Shown here: positions 1 through 12,553 of the stretch, piece by piece
Position numbering within the stretch: the first letter of the stretch is position 1
Layout of the letters: every line of letters begins with the position of its first letter
Assembly (NCBI GenBank): GCA_023375675.1
Contig: JALQBC010000063.1
Span: forward strand, 62,001-126,000
Length of the DNA stretch: 64,000 nucleotides
DNA from: Cytospora piceicola
Taxonomy: Eukaryota > Ascomycota > Sordariomycetes > Diaporthales > Cytosporaceae
Direction of reading: 5' to 3'
The notes under the pieces: generated by a model
Database searches by the model: none
What the model saw: the letters and a program-made list of their open reading frames with translations, nothing else
Told to the model about the DNA's origin: nothing
Translations under genes and position numbers: made by a program

Positions 1-703
1 ATCTGGTTCTCTTGCACTGGTCTGTTTTTTTTCTTGGTCTTTGGGAAATGGAGGGATAGAAGGCTGGTTTCGGGGGAGAACGCAAAATCAGAAACCGAGC
101 ATGGCTCAACCCCGACCGTGTGGGTGAGCTGGTCGGTGAATGGACCCGTTGCACGACGCCGATTTGGTCACGTTTTACGCCTGTTTCATTTACGTCCTTT
201 ACGCATTTATTGTATATTAGACATCATCTCATCATCGTCATGATACCACGGTGGCCCGGGGCATCTGAGCTAGCCCAGCACTTTGTTGGGAAGGAGGATG
301 GTTGGATAACCTGGGAACAGTTAGCCATCTGCAGCTCAATGGAAGCAATGTTTGTTACTTCAACTCGAGTCTAATCACTTGATACACTGGGCTACCTGAG
401 GATACAGTACTCTTGATGATTGTTCCGCAAGTAGCTGATCTTGATGTCGTCTGTCTTCAGCAGGGAGGTCTTCTCCAAGCCACAAGCCCGATTGACCGAC
501 TAGACACCTGGAAACCGGTTGATTGATGTCGTCGACTATTTGGAAAGTGGCTTTGCCATGGTACATATAGTATACATTGCAAGCTCTTCCTTCATACACC
601 ACCTCAATGTCAAGGCGCAGCTTCACCGGGGCGATCCCGTGAACGAACAATTCTCAATCGGCCTTCACTCATACACTATTCCACACCCAACGCGCTTTCC
701 AGC
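1..703. other. Flank downstream of COX10, no gene seen
   Basis: No open frame here shows a recognisable protein or splice structure. The only frames are short and overlapping on both strands. The part next to 703 is probably the 3' untranslated region of COX10, which ends at 704 on the minus strand. Confidence 0.6.
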
Positions 704-2341
704 TCATGAACCTCCATCCTCTGCAGAATGACTTTCAACAGGTACTGACACTGGAATAGGCACAACACCAACCTCGTCCTCGACATCTTCCCACTCGTCG
801 TCGTCCTCTACCGGCTGGCCCACGATGCTCATCCACACCCTCTGCCACATGCCCTTCTTCTGCAACAGTGCCAAGCCCATAACAAACGGCAAGTGCCACA
901 CACTGGCCCAGAAGAGTCCCCTCGCACTGCCCTTGTGGCCTTCGTGCCTGTGGAACTTGATGGCCTCGCTCACCAACCAAAGATTCACGGGAAGGCTGGT
1001 GACGGCATAACTCCACTCGGTGATTCCGCAGGCGCAGATGCCTAGGCAGATGGGTATGAAAACCAGGCTGTACCGCAGCCCAACCCTCGCGTTCCGGGCG
1101 GGGTTGACCCAGGAGAGCATCTTGAGCCCGGCGGTCTTGTATTCCTCCCGGACCGGCCAGGACAATGCCATGAAGTGGGGGAACTGCCAGGCAAACAACA
1201 GCGCGGCGAACAGCCAGCCACCAGCACTCGACGTGCCGTCGCCGCCGAACTTGAACAGCAGCTCCTTCCACGACCCGTCGCCCGTGGCGCTCTCCCCAGC
1301 AGCGGCGGCCCAGCCCATCAGTGGCGGGATACCGCCGACGAGCGCACCCACCCAGGTATTGAGCCAGTGCATGCGCTTCATGGGTGTATATAAGCCCGCA
1401 TACAGGGCGATGTTGGTGGCGCCCAAGAAGGCGACAGTCGGGTTGACGCCCCAGTATAGCGCTGCCGTGCCGACGAGCCCACAGCCCACGGCAAACAAGA
1501 CGGCTGCTCTCGTGCTCAGTAAGCTCCGCACCAAGGGCCTGTTCCTTGTCCTGCTCATCTTGGCGTCTGTGGAAGGCTCATAGAGCATGTTCAGCGCATT
1601 GGCGGACGCCGAGCACAGAGTCGTTCCGGTGGTGAGGAAGAGGAGCGTCAATGGCGACAAGGAAGGAGCCTCGGCGAGACCGGCGGAGAGGAAGGACGGT
1701 ACGGGGTACAGCGCATACGGAACCATGGCAGTTAAGACGACGAGAACGGTCAGCCGTGGTTTGGAGAGGGAAAGGAGCGCAGAGAGCTGGCGGCGGAGGG
1801 AGTCTGCAGGCTGGGCGGCGGCGACGCTGGTGAGGATGTCGGAGGCATTCTGAGGTAGGTCGGCGGAGTTGTTCGAGGAGGGGGAGGAGGGGGTTGCTCC
1901 TGGCGCTGCTGGTGTTGCTGCTGCTGCTGCTGCTGCTGCTTTTCGGGCAGCTTGTCTTCGTCGATGGGGAGCGAGCTCTTCGTCGACAGCGGGGGTCGCA
2001 TCATGACGACTGGGGTCTTGTTCGCTTGGTGGCGGGGCCGGGGTCGGGGCCGGAGCCGGGGCCGAGGCCGAGGCTACGGGTTTCCGGACGGTGACGCCCT
2101 TGTGGAAGACATTGGACTGGTCGAGTAGGACATTGGGGCTGAAGTAGCTCGACCTGCTGGTGGGTGGCGAGGACGAATGCGACGGAGGAGTCGGCGATAT
2201 GGAAGCAGCGGCGCGTGACAGAGAGGAACTCGAAAAGGATCGCTTGGCTTGAACGACAAGACTGAGACTGACTCCGCGATTGCACTGCCAGCAAATGTTC
2301 TGGTATGTCGGAAGGCGAGCTGGAAGTCCAATTGGTCGCAT
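704..2341 (-). CDS. COX10: Protoheme IX farnesyltransferase, mitochondrial (COX10)
   Basis: This enzyme converts heme B to heme O by adding a farnesyl group in the mitochondrial inner membrane, the first step to heme A for cytochrome c oxidase. One uninterrupted exon gives 545 residues from the ATG at 2341. Residues 1 to about 60 are rich in Arg and Ser and look like a matrix targeting sequence. Residues 90 to 160 are a low-complexity Ala/Pro linker. The UbiA-type core starts near 190. It holds the substrate/Mg motif at 248-270, with Asn, Asp and the run SRTRNRPLV, and the YTPMKR motif at 318-323, followed by several hydrophobic segments. The acidic tail and long linker make it somewhat longer than yeast Cox10. 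The motif set is specific, so an unrelated UbiA enzyme is unlikely. Confidence 0.95.
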   Translation of the reverse strand: MRPIGLPARLPTYQNICWQCNRGVSLSLVVQAKRSFSSSSLSRAAASISPTPPSHSSSPPTSRSSYFSPNVLLDQSNVFHKGVTVRKPVASASAPAPAPTPAPPPSEQDPSRHDATPAVDEELAPHRRRQAARKAAAAAAAATPAAPGATPSSPSSNNSADLPQNASDILTSVAAAQPADSLRRQLSALLSLSKPRLTVLVVLTAMVPYALYPVPSFLSAGLAEAPSLSPLTLLFLTTGTTLCSASANALNMLYEPSTDAKMSRTRNRPLVRSLLSTRAAVLFAVGCGLVGTAALYWGVNPTVAFLGATNIALYAGLYTPMKRMHWLNTWVGALVGGIPPLMGWAAAAGESATGDGSWKELLFKFGGDGTSSAGGWLFAALLFAWQFPHFMALSWPVREEYKTAGLKMLSWVNPARNARVGLRYSLVFIPICLGICACGITEWSYAVTSLPVNLWLVSEAIKFHRHEGHKGSARGLFWASVWHLPFVMGLALLQKKGMWQRVWMSIVGQPVEDDDEWEDVEDEVGVVPIPVSVPVESHSAEDGGS

Positions 2342-2612
2342 GGTTGCTCACATGTGCCTGTGCCTGTGCCTGTGCCTATGCCTGTGCCTGTGCCTGTGCC
2401 TATGGCTTCTTTCTGTGTCTACCTCATCGTCCACGCTGTCGATGCGAAGGAGTCGAGGTTTCTGTGTCCTTGAGGCGGAACTGAGTGAGCGAGCGAGCGA
2501 GCGAGCGAGTACGTGGGTACGTGGGTACGTGTGTATATGTATTGTGCCAATGTCATACGAGATGTGTGTCAGTGTCAGTGTCAGTGTCAGTGTCGGTGTC
2601 AGTGTTTGTGGT
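2341..2612. repeat. Cluster of microsatellites upstream of COX10
   Basis: Three simple repeats follow one another just 5' of the COX10 start codon. They are a TGTGCC hexamer array (about 2350-2404), a GAGC/GCGA tetramer run (about 2483-2512) and a GTCAGT hexamer run (about 2566-2612). All lie in the promoter or leader of COX10. The many short frames across them are simple-repeat artefacts. Confidence 0.85.
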
Positions 2613-3269
2613 TGTGGTTGTGACATTTGTTCTGCCCTTTTCGGGAATTTCGAACTCTCCGCGGCCGGCAAAAAAGTTAGAAGCTCGGGCCAGCGGGACA
2701 AGTATCGCGGTCAAGTATCGAGGTACCTAGGTACCCAAGTACCTCACTAAATACCTACCTAGGTACCTAGGTAGGTACCTAGGTATCTAGGTATCTACCT
2801 AGACACTATTGAGTACCTCTCTAGTTAAATACCTACCCAGATACCTAGGTAGGTTACTAAGTCCCAGGTGATCAGGTTGGTACTCAAGTACTGAAGTACT
2901 CAGGTGTTTTTCTCCGTTTGTTCGCGCCTATGAGCGCTTGGCGCGGTTAAAAAGCGGCAACATCAAATAAAGTGTAACTGAAGCAACCTTGGAAGCTTTG
3001 GACTACATAGTTCTCCTTGAGTATTGATATAACATATAACCAGCATCGAAACAGACAGACAAACAGGACAACCATATGACCAAACTCTACAGACGGAATT
3101 CTAACCAGACTACAGAAAGACCATGTACATACACTCCGGATCCCTCTTACCACCAACCTTCCTCAGTCAACCCTCCATCACAGCCAAGTCACTGTCAGTA
3201 CCGGTACATATGTAAGTACAATGACAGCAACAAAACCACGCCAAACGAAAATGTGAACAGGAATCTGCC
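2342..3269. other. Spacer between COX10 and the zinc-finger gene
   Basis: This stretch of about 930 bp must hold the COX10 promoter and the 3' end of the upstream minus-strand gene. Besides the microsatellites it contains a palindromic array built from CCTAGGTA and TACCTAGG units at about 2718-2860. No coding sequence is supported. Confidence 0.7.
2718..2860. repeat. CCTAGGTA/TACC palindromic repeat cluster
   Basis: Interlaced copies of TACC, TAGG and the palindrome CCTAGG form a degenerate array. The same motif recurs in other intergenic stretches of this window: 17080-17330, 28717-28835, 34425-34450, 42215-42250 and 42960-43005. It is absent from the coding exons. Confidence 0.8.
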
Positions 3270-6200
3270 TCAATCAACTTGTGTCACCTGTCCCAACGGG
3301 CTCTTCTTGGCCAGGGTAGGTTTCGCGGTATTGCCCGTCTTACCCGCCACCATTGTTTTCGGCGGCGAACCAGACCGAGTCCCAGTTCCAAGCCTAGCAC
3401 CACTCCCGGCTACCAAAGTGCCCGAATTCAAAACTGGACTGCCCCCGGATGTCTGGTCCCTCGAGGTCCGTTGCCTCTTGCGCGAATGGCCGTCTGTGTT
3501 GAGTGGCTGGTCCTGCCCGCTGTTGAGGACTCGTCCTAGTCCGGCGGTAGGCGGTGCGACCTGCATGGCGATACCAAGGTCTGGTTTGGACTCCGGGACC
3601 AACCCGTCCTTGTAGTTGTCGTCGTCGTCATCTGGTGCAAGCCGATCTGGTTTGTACGGCCCATCGTTGGCTGAGGCACTATTGCTGTTCCTGTTACTCC
3701 TACGCCCAGGCCTCGAGGACTGGAAGATTGGCACATGATCTTCGTCATCGTCCGAAATCGCATTAAGAGCAGAGTTGCCGTCATTGTTTTTCCTTGTATG
3801 TTTACGAGTATTGGGCCCTCCACCTTGAATCCGAGGAGCCGTGGCCGGGGGAGTCGGAGCTAGAGGTGGGGTTGGAGATGCTGCTTCCCGAGTCTGAGAT
3901 GGCCCAGTACTCAGTGGGATCCGCTGCCGAGTTGGCTTCGGAGCTGGCTTCGGAGCTGGCTTCGGAGTTACAGGTGTGAAAGACGCGACCAAGTCAGGCT
4001 GTTGCTGGGTCTGTTGCTGCTGCATATTTCCAACTCCTGGGAAGGTAAAAAGAAAGGACAGTGTCAGCCATCGTTCGCTGAGGGATCTTGGTACAATTCT
4101 GGGGAAGACAGCTATCAGGGGTAGCTGGCGCAGGTAAACTGGCCACCGCTTTTACCAAAACAAAGCAAGAGTCTGTCAGAAGCAGGTCAGAGTGCTAGAC
4201 TACGTACCTGGACCGCCAGTCCCACGACCTTGGGTTGCCCGCTTCAGCCTCTGATTCTCCTTCGTCAAGCGGTATGTCTCCTCGGTTAGCAACACCGTGT
4301 CCTTCTGCAGTTCTTGTATCTTCTTCACCGGATCAAGAAAGTTCTGATCACGCTTTACGAACGCATCTTTCACCTCTTTGCTTTCCCAGTCGTTCGACTT
4401 CGAGATGGTCTCGTCGGCTATGATGCGCTCGTATCGCTTGTCGAGGTGGTCCTGGAAGTGGGCTACCTTTTCCTCTCGTATCGTCCACTTCCGAGCCACA
4501 AAGTCTACCTGACAGAAGGGACAGTGCGTCATGTTGTTTGTCTCTGGGACGTGCCTTCTCATGAAGTGCCTATACAGCCCGTGAGCATTCAAGACCGAAA
4601 GGTCCTGCTGACAGCCCGCGGCTGGACATATCTCGGGGACCACCACTCTGTTGTAGCCCGGGCCAGGAGTCGGCTTGAAGAATGATCGCCGCAGAACTTC
4701 CGGGTTATCGCGCGGGCTGTCCTTGGGTGTTCCAGTGTCTGTGCACACAGGGTTCTCACCGGTGAACGGCTTGAGCCCACAGTCATTCAGGTGCTGGAGC
4801 CGCTGTTTCCGAGGCCCAGACTTGAGGTCGATGCCGCACCAGGGGCACCAGTTGTCGCGACCTACATCTGGGGTCTTGCAGTTCGAAAGGTGCCTCCTGG
4901 CGTAGGACATGCCGAGCCTGCTGCACGGAAGGGCACAAGTCTTGCAGAAGGCATCAGAGGCCGGTCCTTCGCCCTGACCCCGAGCAATCTGGCAGGCATG
5001 CGCCACCCATGGGTCGCCCGGCGCGCCGGATCCAGTGAGCTCTGGATCTCCGCAGAAGGTGCAGTATGTCATGTTCGCATCCCGGGTGTTGTTGCCGGGG
5101 AAGCAGACGTTGTCGTGCTGGGTGCGGTCCGCCTTGCTATTAAGGGCCTTGTGGTTGCGTCCACAGCGGGGGCAGAAGCTGTACTGCTCCTCCCTCCTGT
5201 GTACAAGCTTCTTGCTCTCAATTGTCTCTGCAAGCCTGGCCTCCTTCAGGAGGTCGCCATTCCTGGTGAAGTATTCCGAGTGGTGGGTGACGAAGTGCTT
5301 CTGCTTGTCCTCATGCGGCAAGTGAGTGAAGAGTGTGTCGGGACAAAAGGGGCAGTGTGTGCCGACGTGCTTCTCTTCCAGGTGGGCGTGGAACCTGGCT
5401 ATGTTGTCCGGGTCAACCGGGAAGTACGCTCTACAACCCTTGTACGGACAATTCTGGCCGCGGTTCAGAGCTATAGACCGCATCTGGAAAAGGGACTCCT
5501 GCAGTCTTCTCTGCTCCGTAGGGGTCAAGGTCTGCGTGCTCATGACGGGCACGGAGGTAGACGCCAAACCATCCGGGCCGCGCTGGCTGAAAAGTTGCTC
5601 CAGCGGGGGCGCGTTGATAGGGATCTCGGGGTGCTGGTTGCTCATGTTCACGCTCAATGGGAAGCCGTAGGACCACTCGCGGAATGCCTTGCCACGCTGG
5701 GCCGAATCGAGTGGTAGACGAGTAGGCAATAGGTCTCGTAGGAGCGGCACCCTTGACGACCCGATATCACTAAGGTCTTTGCGGTCGATATCCGGAGGCT
5801 CGAAGCCTGTAGCACGGGTTTCCACCTCTTGTTGGGTCTCACGGCCTACTCCAGGAATAGGATCGTACCCCATATCAATATCTTCTGCCATTGTGGCAGC
5901 AGGCTGGTCAACCCTGGCAGGCTGGTCAACCCAGGTAGGCTGGTTAACCCAAGCAGGCTGATTAACCCATTCGAACCGGGGCACGTTATACCCCCAAGGG
6001 TAACCCTCCGGGTCCAACCTCTTGAGCCTCAACGGGTCACCGACTCCGGGGCCATCCTGGTCAACCTTCGGCTTCAGGTAGATTTCGAGTCGCTTGAACG
6101 AGACCAAATGCACGAACTGTTGCCATGTTTTCTGCATCTCGGGCGAATCTACTGGCTCGAAATCATAGCTTGTCCTGTTCCTGAGTACCCACTCCACGGC

Positions 6201-8467
6201 CTTTTCCATATCCGTCGTACGCGCCAAGACTTTGTCGTACACGCGCGGGTTTCCTTGGTCGATGCAGATCACAGAGTTGTCCCGCCACTGGTTCACCCTT
6301 TTAAACTCATTCCTGATCATCGTGAGGGCCTGGGGCCAGTCATTCTTGAGGGCGTGCAAGGCAAGGTCCAAGGTAGCCAGCTCGGTGCCCTGATTATCAA
6401 CAATGTCGGCATTATACTGCGACCAGCGAGGCTGGACGATCAGGGTACGACTCTGATTCAGCAAGGAATCGAGTCGGGCGCTGTTTCTTGTGTATTGGTC
6501 ACCCTCCTTGACAACGGCACCGTCCTGGACCATGAATCTCGCGCGTCCGGAATTCTTAACGCCAAAAGGTACATCCCAAGGCTTGATATCGATCTGGACC
6601 ACGGCATTCCTGTCGACCTCGAGTAATGATTCAAAGGCCAGGTTAAACATGTCGTCGGGAGACAAACCATAACCCATCTGGTTGTAGCCAGGGACAGAGC
6701 AAGTAGTATAATCGTCCTCTGCCTCTCTCGTGATGACCACCCCCTTGTTGCCGGCGTTGAACTGATTCATCAGCCAATACCAAGACTGACGTAGCAAGGG
6801 CATCTTGGAATGCCACTGGGTTTCGCCCATGATCAGGTTGTAAGAATACATGGGCGGTTGTGCTTTCGTCCTTCCAAGGCTGACATTGTTGTTGGCGTCG
6901 ATCTCACCGTGTGACAAGGTTCTCCAAACAGCCCTGAACCATTCTTCGTAGTGGCTTGACGCCGTGATATCATTGATACTGGCCGGCTTCCACATATATG
7001 CGACTGGATACTCCTCGTTGGGGTCCTCTTGGTCCACGGCGAATTGCAGGCAAGTGTCACCATCGAGGCACGGACGAAAGGCCACCTTGTTCCCCTGACC
7101 GGCTCTGAACGGCCCGTCCAGGTATTGATAGCAGACGAAGAGGACGACTCTGGAGACGCCATCGTTGAGGGCGCTAATATGATTTGCGCGGGCTCGTAGT
7201 ACTTGATTGTAAAAGTCCTGCTCCTGCTGCGCGCTTTGTCCTATTTGACCGCGTACAATTTGCCTGCACTGGCCAAACCTCTCGCCGGCGTTCTCTCCGT
7301 TGACGACTAGAATGGAAACGGTGAGAGGAATTCCGGCACCGGTACTGTCCTGGCGGTCTTCGAGTGCTAGGAGGGCATCGATCGTGTTGAAGAAGGATGT
7401 GGCGAGATTGACCTGCCAGACTTGACGACCGGAAAACCCATAGAGGAAATCCAGCTCGGGGGCATTCTGGTTGGGGCCTGCACCTCCCCGGAGAGACAGG
7501 GTATGGCCGTGAATGTTGGCAATATCACCATACTGCGCGTCCTCCATCAGAGCATCAGAGGCAGTTGATGCATCATCCTCGACGCCCTCGTCATCACCGC
7601 CTGCGGACGAGGATGCATCTCCGGAAGGAAGTCCTCCGCCGCGGAGGCTGGGTACATACTGATTCAACGCTTGAATATGGCCGTGGGCGCGTCCATGGTG
7701 ATCCTGAGGTTGCTGCTGGCTGATGTTGTCATGGACCGAAGGCAGACGGTAGTAACCCTCAAAGGTTTGGTTTGGCGACACTGTGATTTGTGTTAGCCAC
7801 GCAGTCTCGAAGCAACCAAGCGGTAACAATATGATCTCAGGCACTTACTGTGCGAGTTGTCTTTTCCATAACTACGCTTGTCGTAGTTGTTTAGGAACCG
7901 CAGCGGGCGCTTGTCAGCGGGAACAAACATGCCTTCGTTATCCGAGGCGGTGTCGTGGTCTTTAGTACTACTGAAGAAGGCGGGATTCAGACCGGGAAAG
8001 AGGTCTTCCATGGTCAAGGGCTCCACGGGGAATCCGAAGTAAGCCATGGTCAGCTTGGTGGAAAGAGGCGAGGCAGTCTCCCTCATTTCGTTCCTCCACG
8101 CCTCGCTCTGCAGTAGCGCCTTGTATGCAGCCTCGTCTTGCTTTTGCTGCGCGTGGAGATGTGGTTCGCGCTTCTTGTCGACGTATTCGCTGAGCTTCCG
8201 GACCTCGTACCTTGAAAAGTGCTTTCGCAGGACCTGGTCAACACTCAAGCCGGATGCAGTTGACAAGTCCGTGTCGAATTCGGCCTTCTTGTTGGTGAAA
8301 ACAGCATCCGTGGGCTTGATATCCGGCCTCATACGAGCCAAGGATTCATTCCACTTCTCGTCATCGGTGACGGCAACGTGAGATATAACATCGGTAGCTT
8401 TCGCGTCAGTACTGTCACCGGCGGCCTCGACGGCAGGATCGCCACTCCAGCGCCAGAGATAACTCAT
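3270..8467 (-). CDS. Large uncharacterised protein with C2H2-like zinc fingers
   Basis: Three exons join in frame: 8467-7849, 7780-4208 and 4036-3270. Introns of 68 bp (7848-7781, GTAAGT...CACAG) and 171 bp (4207-4037, GTACGT...CCCAG) separate them. The product has 1652 residues. I do not recognise its N-terminal 950 residues. About residues 812-837 carry a short tandem repeat of a WVNQPA-like hexapeptide. About residues 980-1310 contain at least seven Cys/His clusters, some with the C2H2 pattern (CPYKGC...H....H, CPAAGC...H...RH) and others ending in Cys (FCPRCG...H...C, WCPWCG...H...C). A heptad-like coiled coil follows near 1360-1395. The last exon is Pro-, Gln- and Asp-rich and probably disordered. 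A nucleic-acid-binding or scaffold role is plausible from the fingers, but no function can be assigned. Confidence 0.85.
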
Positions 8468-11217
8468 GATTTTGGCAAGCTCAGTGATGGTAGATGCGGG
8501 AGAGATGTTTTAGTGGTTTCCCCCCTCAGATCCGAGAACTTGATGTGTAGGTAGGTACGAGGTGGGACTTGCACTTGTGTGGAAAGGAAACAAGATACAG
8601 GAAAATACGACATGAGAAGCTCGGAGCGGGCACGACGAAGAAAAGGGACAACAAATTCCCAGCCCCGACCGCAAACAATCACGGTCTATGCAATGATGTA
8701 CAAAGGGACCTGTTCCAGGTATGGAGGATTGCCACCTCAATGCTGTTGCGCCAACCATTTCCGGCTCTGAAGTGTAGTCTTTGTCCGACAAACTTGTGTT
8801 GCCTCCTACTTGCGGGTGGTGGTCAATCAATCACTACTACTATACATTTCGAGAGAGTGTGCCTGGACAGTGCCCAACTGTGAGACTTGAAGGAAGAAAG
8901 AAAGAAAGAAGTCTAGGCTGTATTACTTGGTCGATGTTGAGCCTAAGGTGAGAATGGAAATAGTGAACAAAGGGCAGGCTGCCGCATGCGGGCAGGTTGC
9001 AGCAGGAGGAACCGGAAAGAACAGAAGACAATTGGAACTTTCCAAAACTTCCTCCCTCCGGCGTCTGTAGGAAACGTCTACTTGATTCGATACGTATGCA
9101 TTGCTCTCTTTTCTTTTTCTGAATATGGGGCCTAGAGCTTCGGTGTCCCAAGATCACTGCTGCTAAATATTTGTTTCCAGCTTGAGGTGGTGAAAAGCAG
9201 ACGAGCCCAGACTCTTTGTTTAGCTGTTATATTGAACTGAGTGGATGTAGTCTTTGTTCAAGCTGTCCATAACCGGCGCCGCATGCGAACAGGCGTGATA
9301 TTGGATTTCGCGAAACAAAAGTCACTGGTACACGGATTAGAAAATATACATATCTGTGTGAGTGTGTTTTTCCGGACAGTGTCACTTAAGGTTGAATCTT
9401 TTCGATTAGCTACTGTCACCACTTCACATACATGTGTGCCTAGTTATATAGCAGATATGTGAGTTGGAGTGGTGGCTTTTATTGTTTATCATACAAAAAA
9501 TATAGTATTGTAAATGTACTCCATGTAGATTATATTGCCGTTGTTGGATGAACTCACCAACATGTGCACAGTTCTCCCCTGTCTGTATCTGACGACACCG
9601 AAAGAGCTCCAAGAAAGGTAAATAATCGTCCATCAGATCTGCAGTGGATGCCAACCTTAACCTCTCGAGCGAAAACTGGATAAGCTTCCTACTCGTGAAC
9701 CAGCCCGTTCACAATGGAAACCACTGGGCGATTCCAGTACTGTACTGACATGCGGAGCCGCCTCCCAGGCCTGTTCAAATCAAGGAGATACCAGGTGTTG
9801 AAGAGCAAGACGGTATCAACATGTCTCCTGATCAGAAGTCCCGGATAATCTTGCTAAACAACCTCTCGAAACTTGCGAAGTTTCAAAACCATAGTCATGG
9901 CTAGGAAGATACATGTATAGACAATCTGGATCGGGACTGTATCCAGTGGCGCCCCAATATCAATATGCCGGGTTGGTTATGAATTGAAGGGTTATATGAC
10001 AAGGATTACAATCGAACTTTTGACATAGAATGATCGGTCAGTCCCTAGAAATATGACCAGGTAGAAGAAGTAGGAGGATGATGTATGAAGGCACCTGGGG
10101 GTCTTCCAGACTGACTTTTGCCAGGAGGGAAGATGAAGTCCTCCCAGTCGCGGCTGGAAACAATGGCAACTTCAGTATCGTATTATTTCCGAAGAAGGGC
10201 CATGCACTGAAGAACAAATGATTGAATAGGGGAAGAGTGTCAGGATTTGCTGGCATAATTCAACAAATGGCTCAATGTTGAAATAAGGGCCAATGTTAAT
10301 ACATATTCACATGTTTCATCTCCTTCCACTCGTCGTGATATATTTCATATTTCATCTCAGTCAGTAATTAATGCAATCATCTATAAACCGGGGCTTCGAC
10401 CCGTTACACAGTCCAAACTGTATTCACTTCACCAAGTAGATGATTAATCATCGGGAGGGAGTGGCAGTAACGGGATAGAACAACGGTGACACGTCTATCA
10501 TGGTCAAGACTGTGTCTGTAATTATAAGAATCTCGCCCTCAAGAGGAGGCGACTTTATATCACCCCTTCTCTGTTTTTTGGCTACTCGTTTTAGATATGA
10601 CCATAGTGACCCATGAAGTAGATGCTTTCCGATGGCTGGATTGGTTCTAGAGGATCAAGGCCCCTGCTGGTGCCCTTGCCCCTCGCATCCTCCCCCTCAA
10701 GTGCTCTAGTATCCTCCTCGCCTTCAGGCTCGGTAAAACAACATTGAAATGTAAGCAAACCCTACAGAGCTTGACATTGTGACTAGATGCGGGGGAAGGG
10801 GGTGATCACCATAGCTTCAGCATACTCTGCAGGAGCTTGACGACCTGGCTATTGAATTCTTGCATTTATTTACCTTCAACCCACAATTAGTAGTAACAGC
10901 AGTAGCAGTACGCAGTAGTTACAACAGCAGCAGCACCTGTTATACGTGGGAGCTGAACTGGAGCCCAGCCAACTACTTCATCAAGTAATTATATAATCCT
11001 GAGCACCTCCGCCGTTGATTGCTGACTCTCTCTCACTCTCTCCCACTTCCACTTTCTCTTCCACCAGACTTCACCTTGCTATCCACCACCACCACTACCA
11101 CCACCGAGACGGGAGACATTGGACCTCTAGTCACAGAAATAACACGCTTACATCTAAGAATAATTGTCTTATAGCAGTCCATCGCCCACTCTATACTTGA
11201 TTTCTGCCCAAGCAAAG
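8468..11217. other. 2.7 kb intergenic region, no gene supported
   Basis: Short frames occur on both strands, but none has a recognisable domain, a convincing splice structure or a length above background. The right end (about 11020-11217) is pyrimidine-rich with CCA repeats and is probably the promoter and leader of the secreted-protein gene starting at 11218. A small AGTAACAGCAG-type repeat lies near 10890-10935. Confidence 0.6.
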
Positions 11218-12075
11218 ATGCTTTTCACAGACATCTTCGCCTTTTTCCTGGTCACAGCCGCAAGTGTCTCGGCTACCCCTGATGCTGCAGTGCTCGCCCA
11301 CCAGAACATTACAAAGCCGTCTCTCCATGTTCCCTACTGTCCCAAGATTGGCAGTATCACCTACAACCTGTCTGTCCCTGGCTTGGCCCCCTTCCCAGAG
11401 ACCAAGGTCTCCCTCTGCTACGACGCCAGCTTCATCTATATAGGATTCACCGCTCTTGAGGAGGAGAACTTCTATTGTGTGTCAACCCTAAAACCTCCCG
11501 GGATTTGACCAATATGAGCTATATTACTCAGTCGAAGATTTACTGACTGCAAGGCCCACAGACAACAGCAGCCTGGGCACCAATGGTGAGATCTACAACT
11601 ATGAGGTGATGGAAGCCTTCATTGTAAGTCTCTCCCCGAGAAACATGTACAAGTGATCAACGACCAACCTTCATGCTACAAGTACCACGGCACCAACGAC
11701 CCGCAGACCTACCTTGAGTTCGAGGTCGCCCCAAACAACGTCACCTTCCAGGCCTTCATCTACAACCCTTCCAAGGTCCGCGCAGCCGGTGCTGCTTTTG
11801 ACCGGTTCTACATCACCGACCTGGCCGACGACGGCATCACTGCCAACACTTCGCTCGCCTATGACGCGAGCACATGGGTCTCGGACATCCAGATCCCCCT
11901 TGGCCTCTTCAACGTGGACAAGGGCAAGGGCAGGGGCACCAAGTGGCGAATGAACTTCTTCCGAACCATCACGGGGCCTACCACTTTCCCTAACCAGACT
12001 TACGGTGGCTGGAGCGTACCTGATGAAGCGAACTTTCATATGACTCCTTACTTTGGCGAGATTACCTTTGTCTGA
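11218..12075 (+). CDS. Secreted protein with CBM9-like fold
   Basis: Three exons (11218-11476, 11562-11623, 11683-12075) give 237 residues. The introns are 85 bp (branch TACTGAC at 11541) and 59 bp. The ATG at 11218 is followed by a typical signal peptide with a hydrophobic core around residues 5-20, so the protein should be secreted. The mature part has a beta-rich pattern: a first strand pair ending in LCYDASFIYIGF, a central FEVAPNNVTFQAFIYNPSK segment, and a C-terminal block with WRMNFFR, GGW and FHMTPYFGEITF. This order resembles family 9 carbohydrate-binding-module-like domains, where the last block reads roughly 'W R x N F x R ... F x P x Y F G'. Several N-x-S/T sites are present. The ligand is unknown; the carbohydrate link rests on fold similarity only. 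Confidence 0.8.
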
Positions 12076-12553
12076 GGAAAGAAACTGGCCTCTTCACGGT
12101 AAATCATGGGTCTTTCAAATATTGGGAAAGCGGAGGTCGGAGTAATTCTTCTGAGATGATCAATCAGGTGCGGCATGCCCTTACCTACTGGAGGTATCCT
12201 CCTCAGGACATAAAGCCTTTCCCTGCATTCCTGTACAGTTGGAGGGAGGTCTTACAGACTAGCCGTGGGTCATGTGATCATGGCTGTCGTTCTGTGCCTC
12301 CCAGTTTTCCTTATAGTTACCCATCGACACTCGCAAGTAAGGGTTTTAGGATTATATCGAAACGGTAGATTTTTACACACAAATGGCTTGACATCGGGTT
12401 TTGTTGCAGCCTGGGTGACTATTGGTATTTGCATAAGCTGGTCCACAAAGCACCGTCTGTACACCCCTTCCTTGGCATCACTTATACCTGTCGCCTTCTT
12501 ATCGTCAATCTTGAATTATATCTTGGTGTACCCGGGGCTGGGACTCGCCCTTT
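12076..12553. other. Convergent 3' flanks, no gene seen
   Basis: The plus-strand secreted-protein gene ends at 12075 and the minus-strand capping gene ends at 12554. The 478 bp between them probably holds both 3' untranslated regions. Nothing else is supported. Confidence 0.65.

Noticed and set aside
1020..1583. Plus-strand frame opposite COX10
   Set aside because: It is a shadow of the COX10 coding sequence, with no independent start context or domain.
4791..5717. Plus-strand frame of 308 codons opposite the zinc-finger gene
   Set aside because: It is antisense to exon 2, and its content is the complement of the zinc-finger coding sequence.
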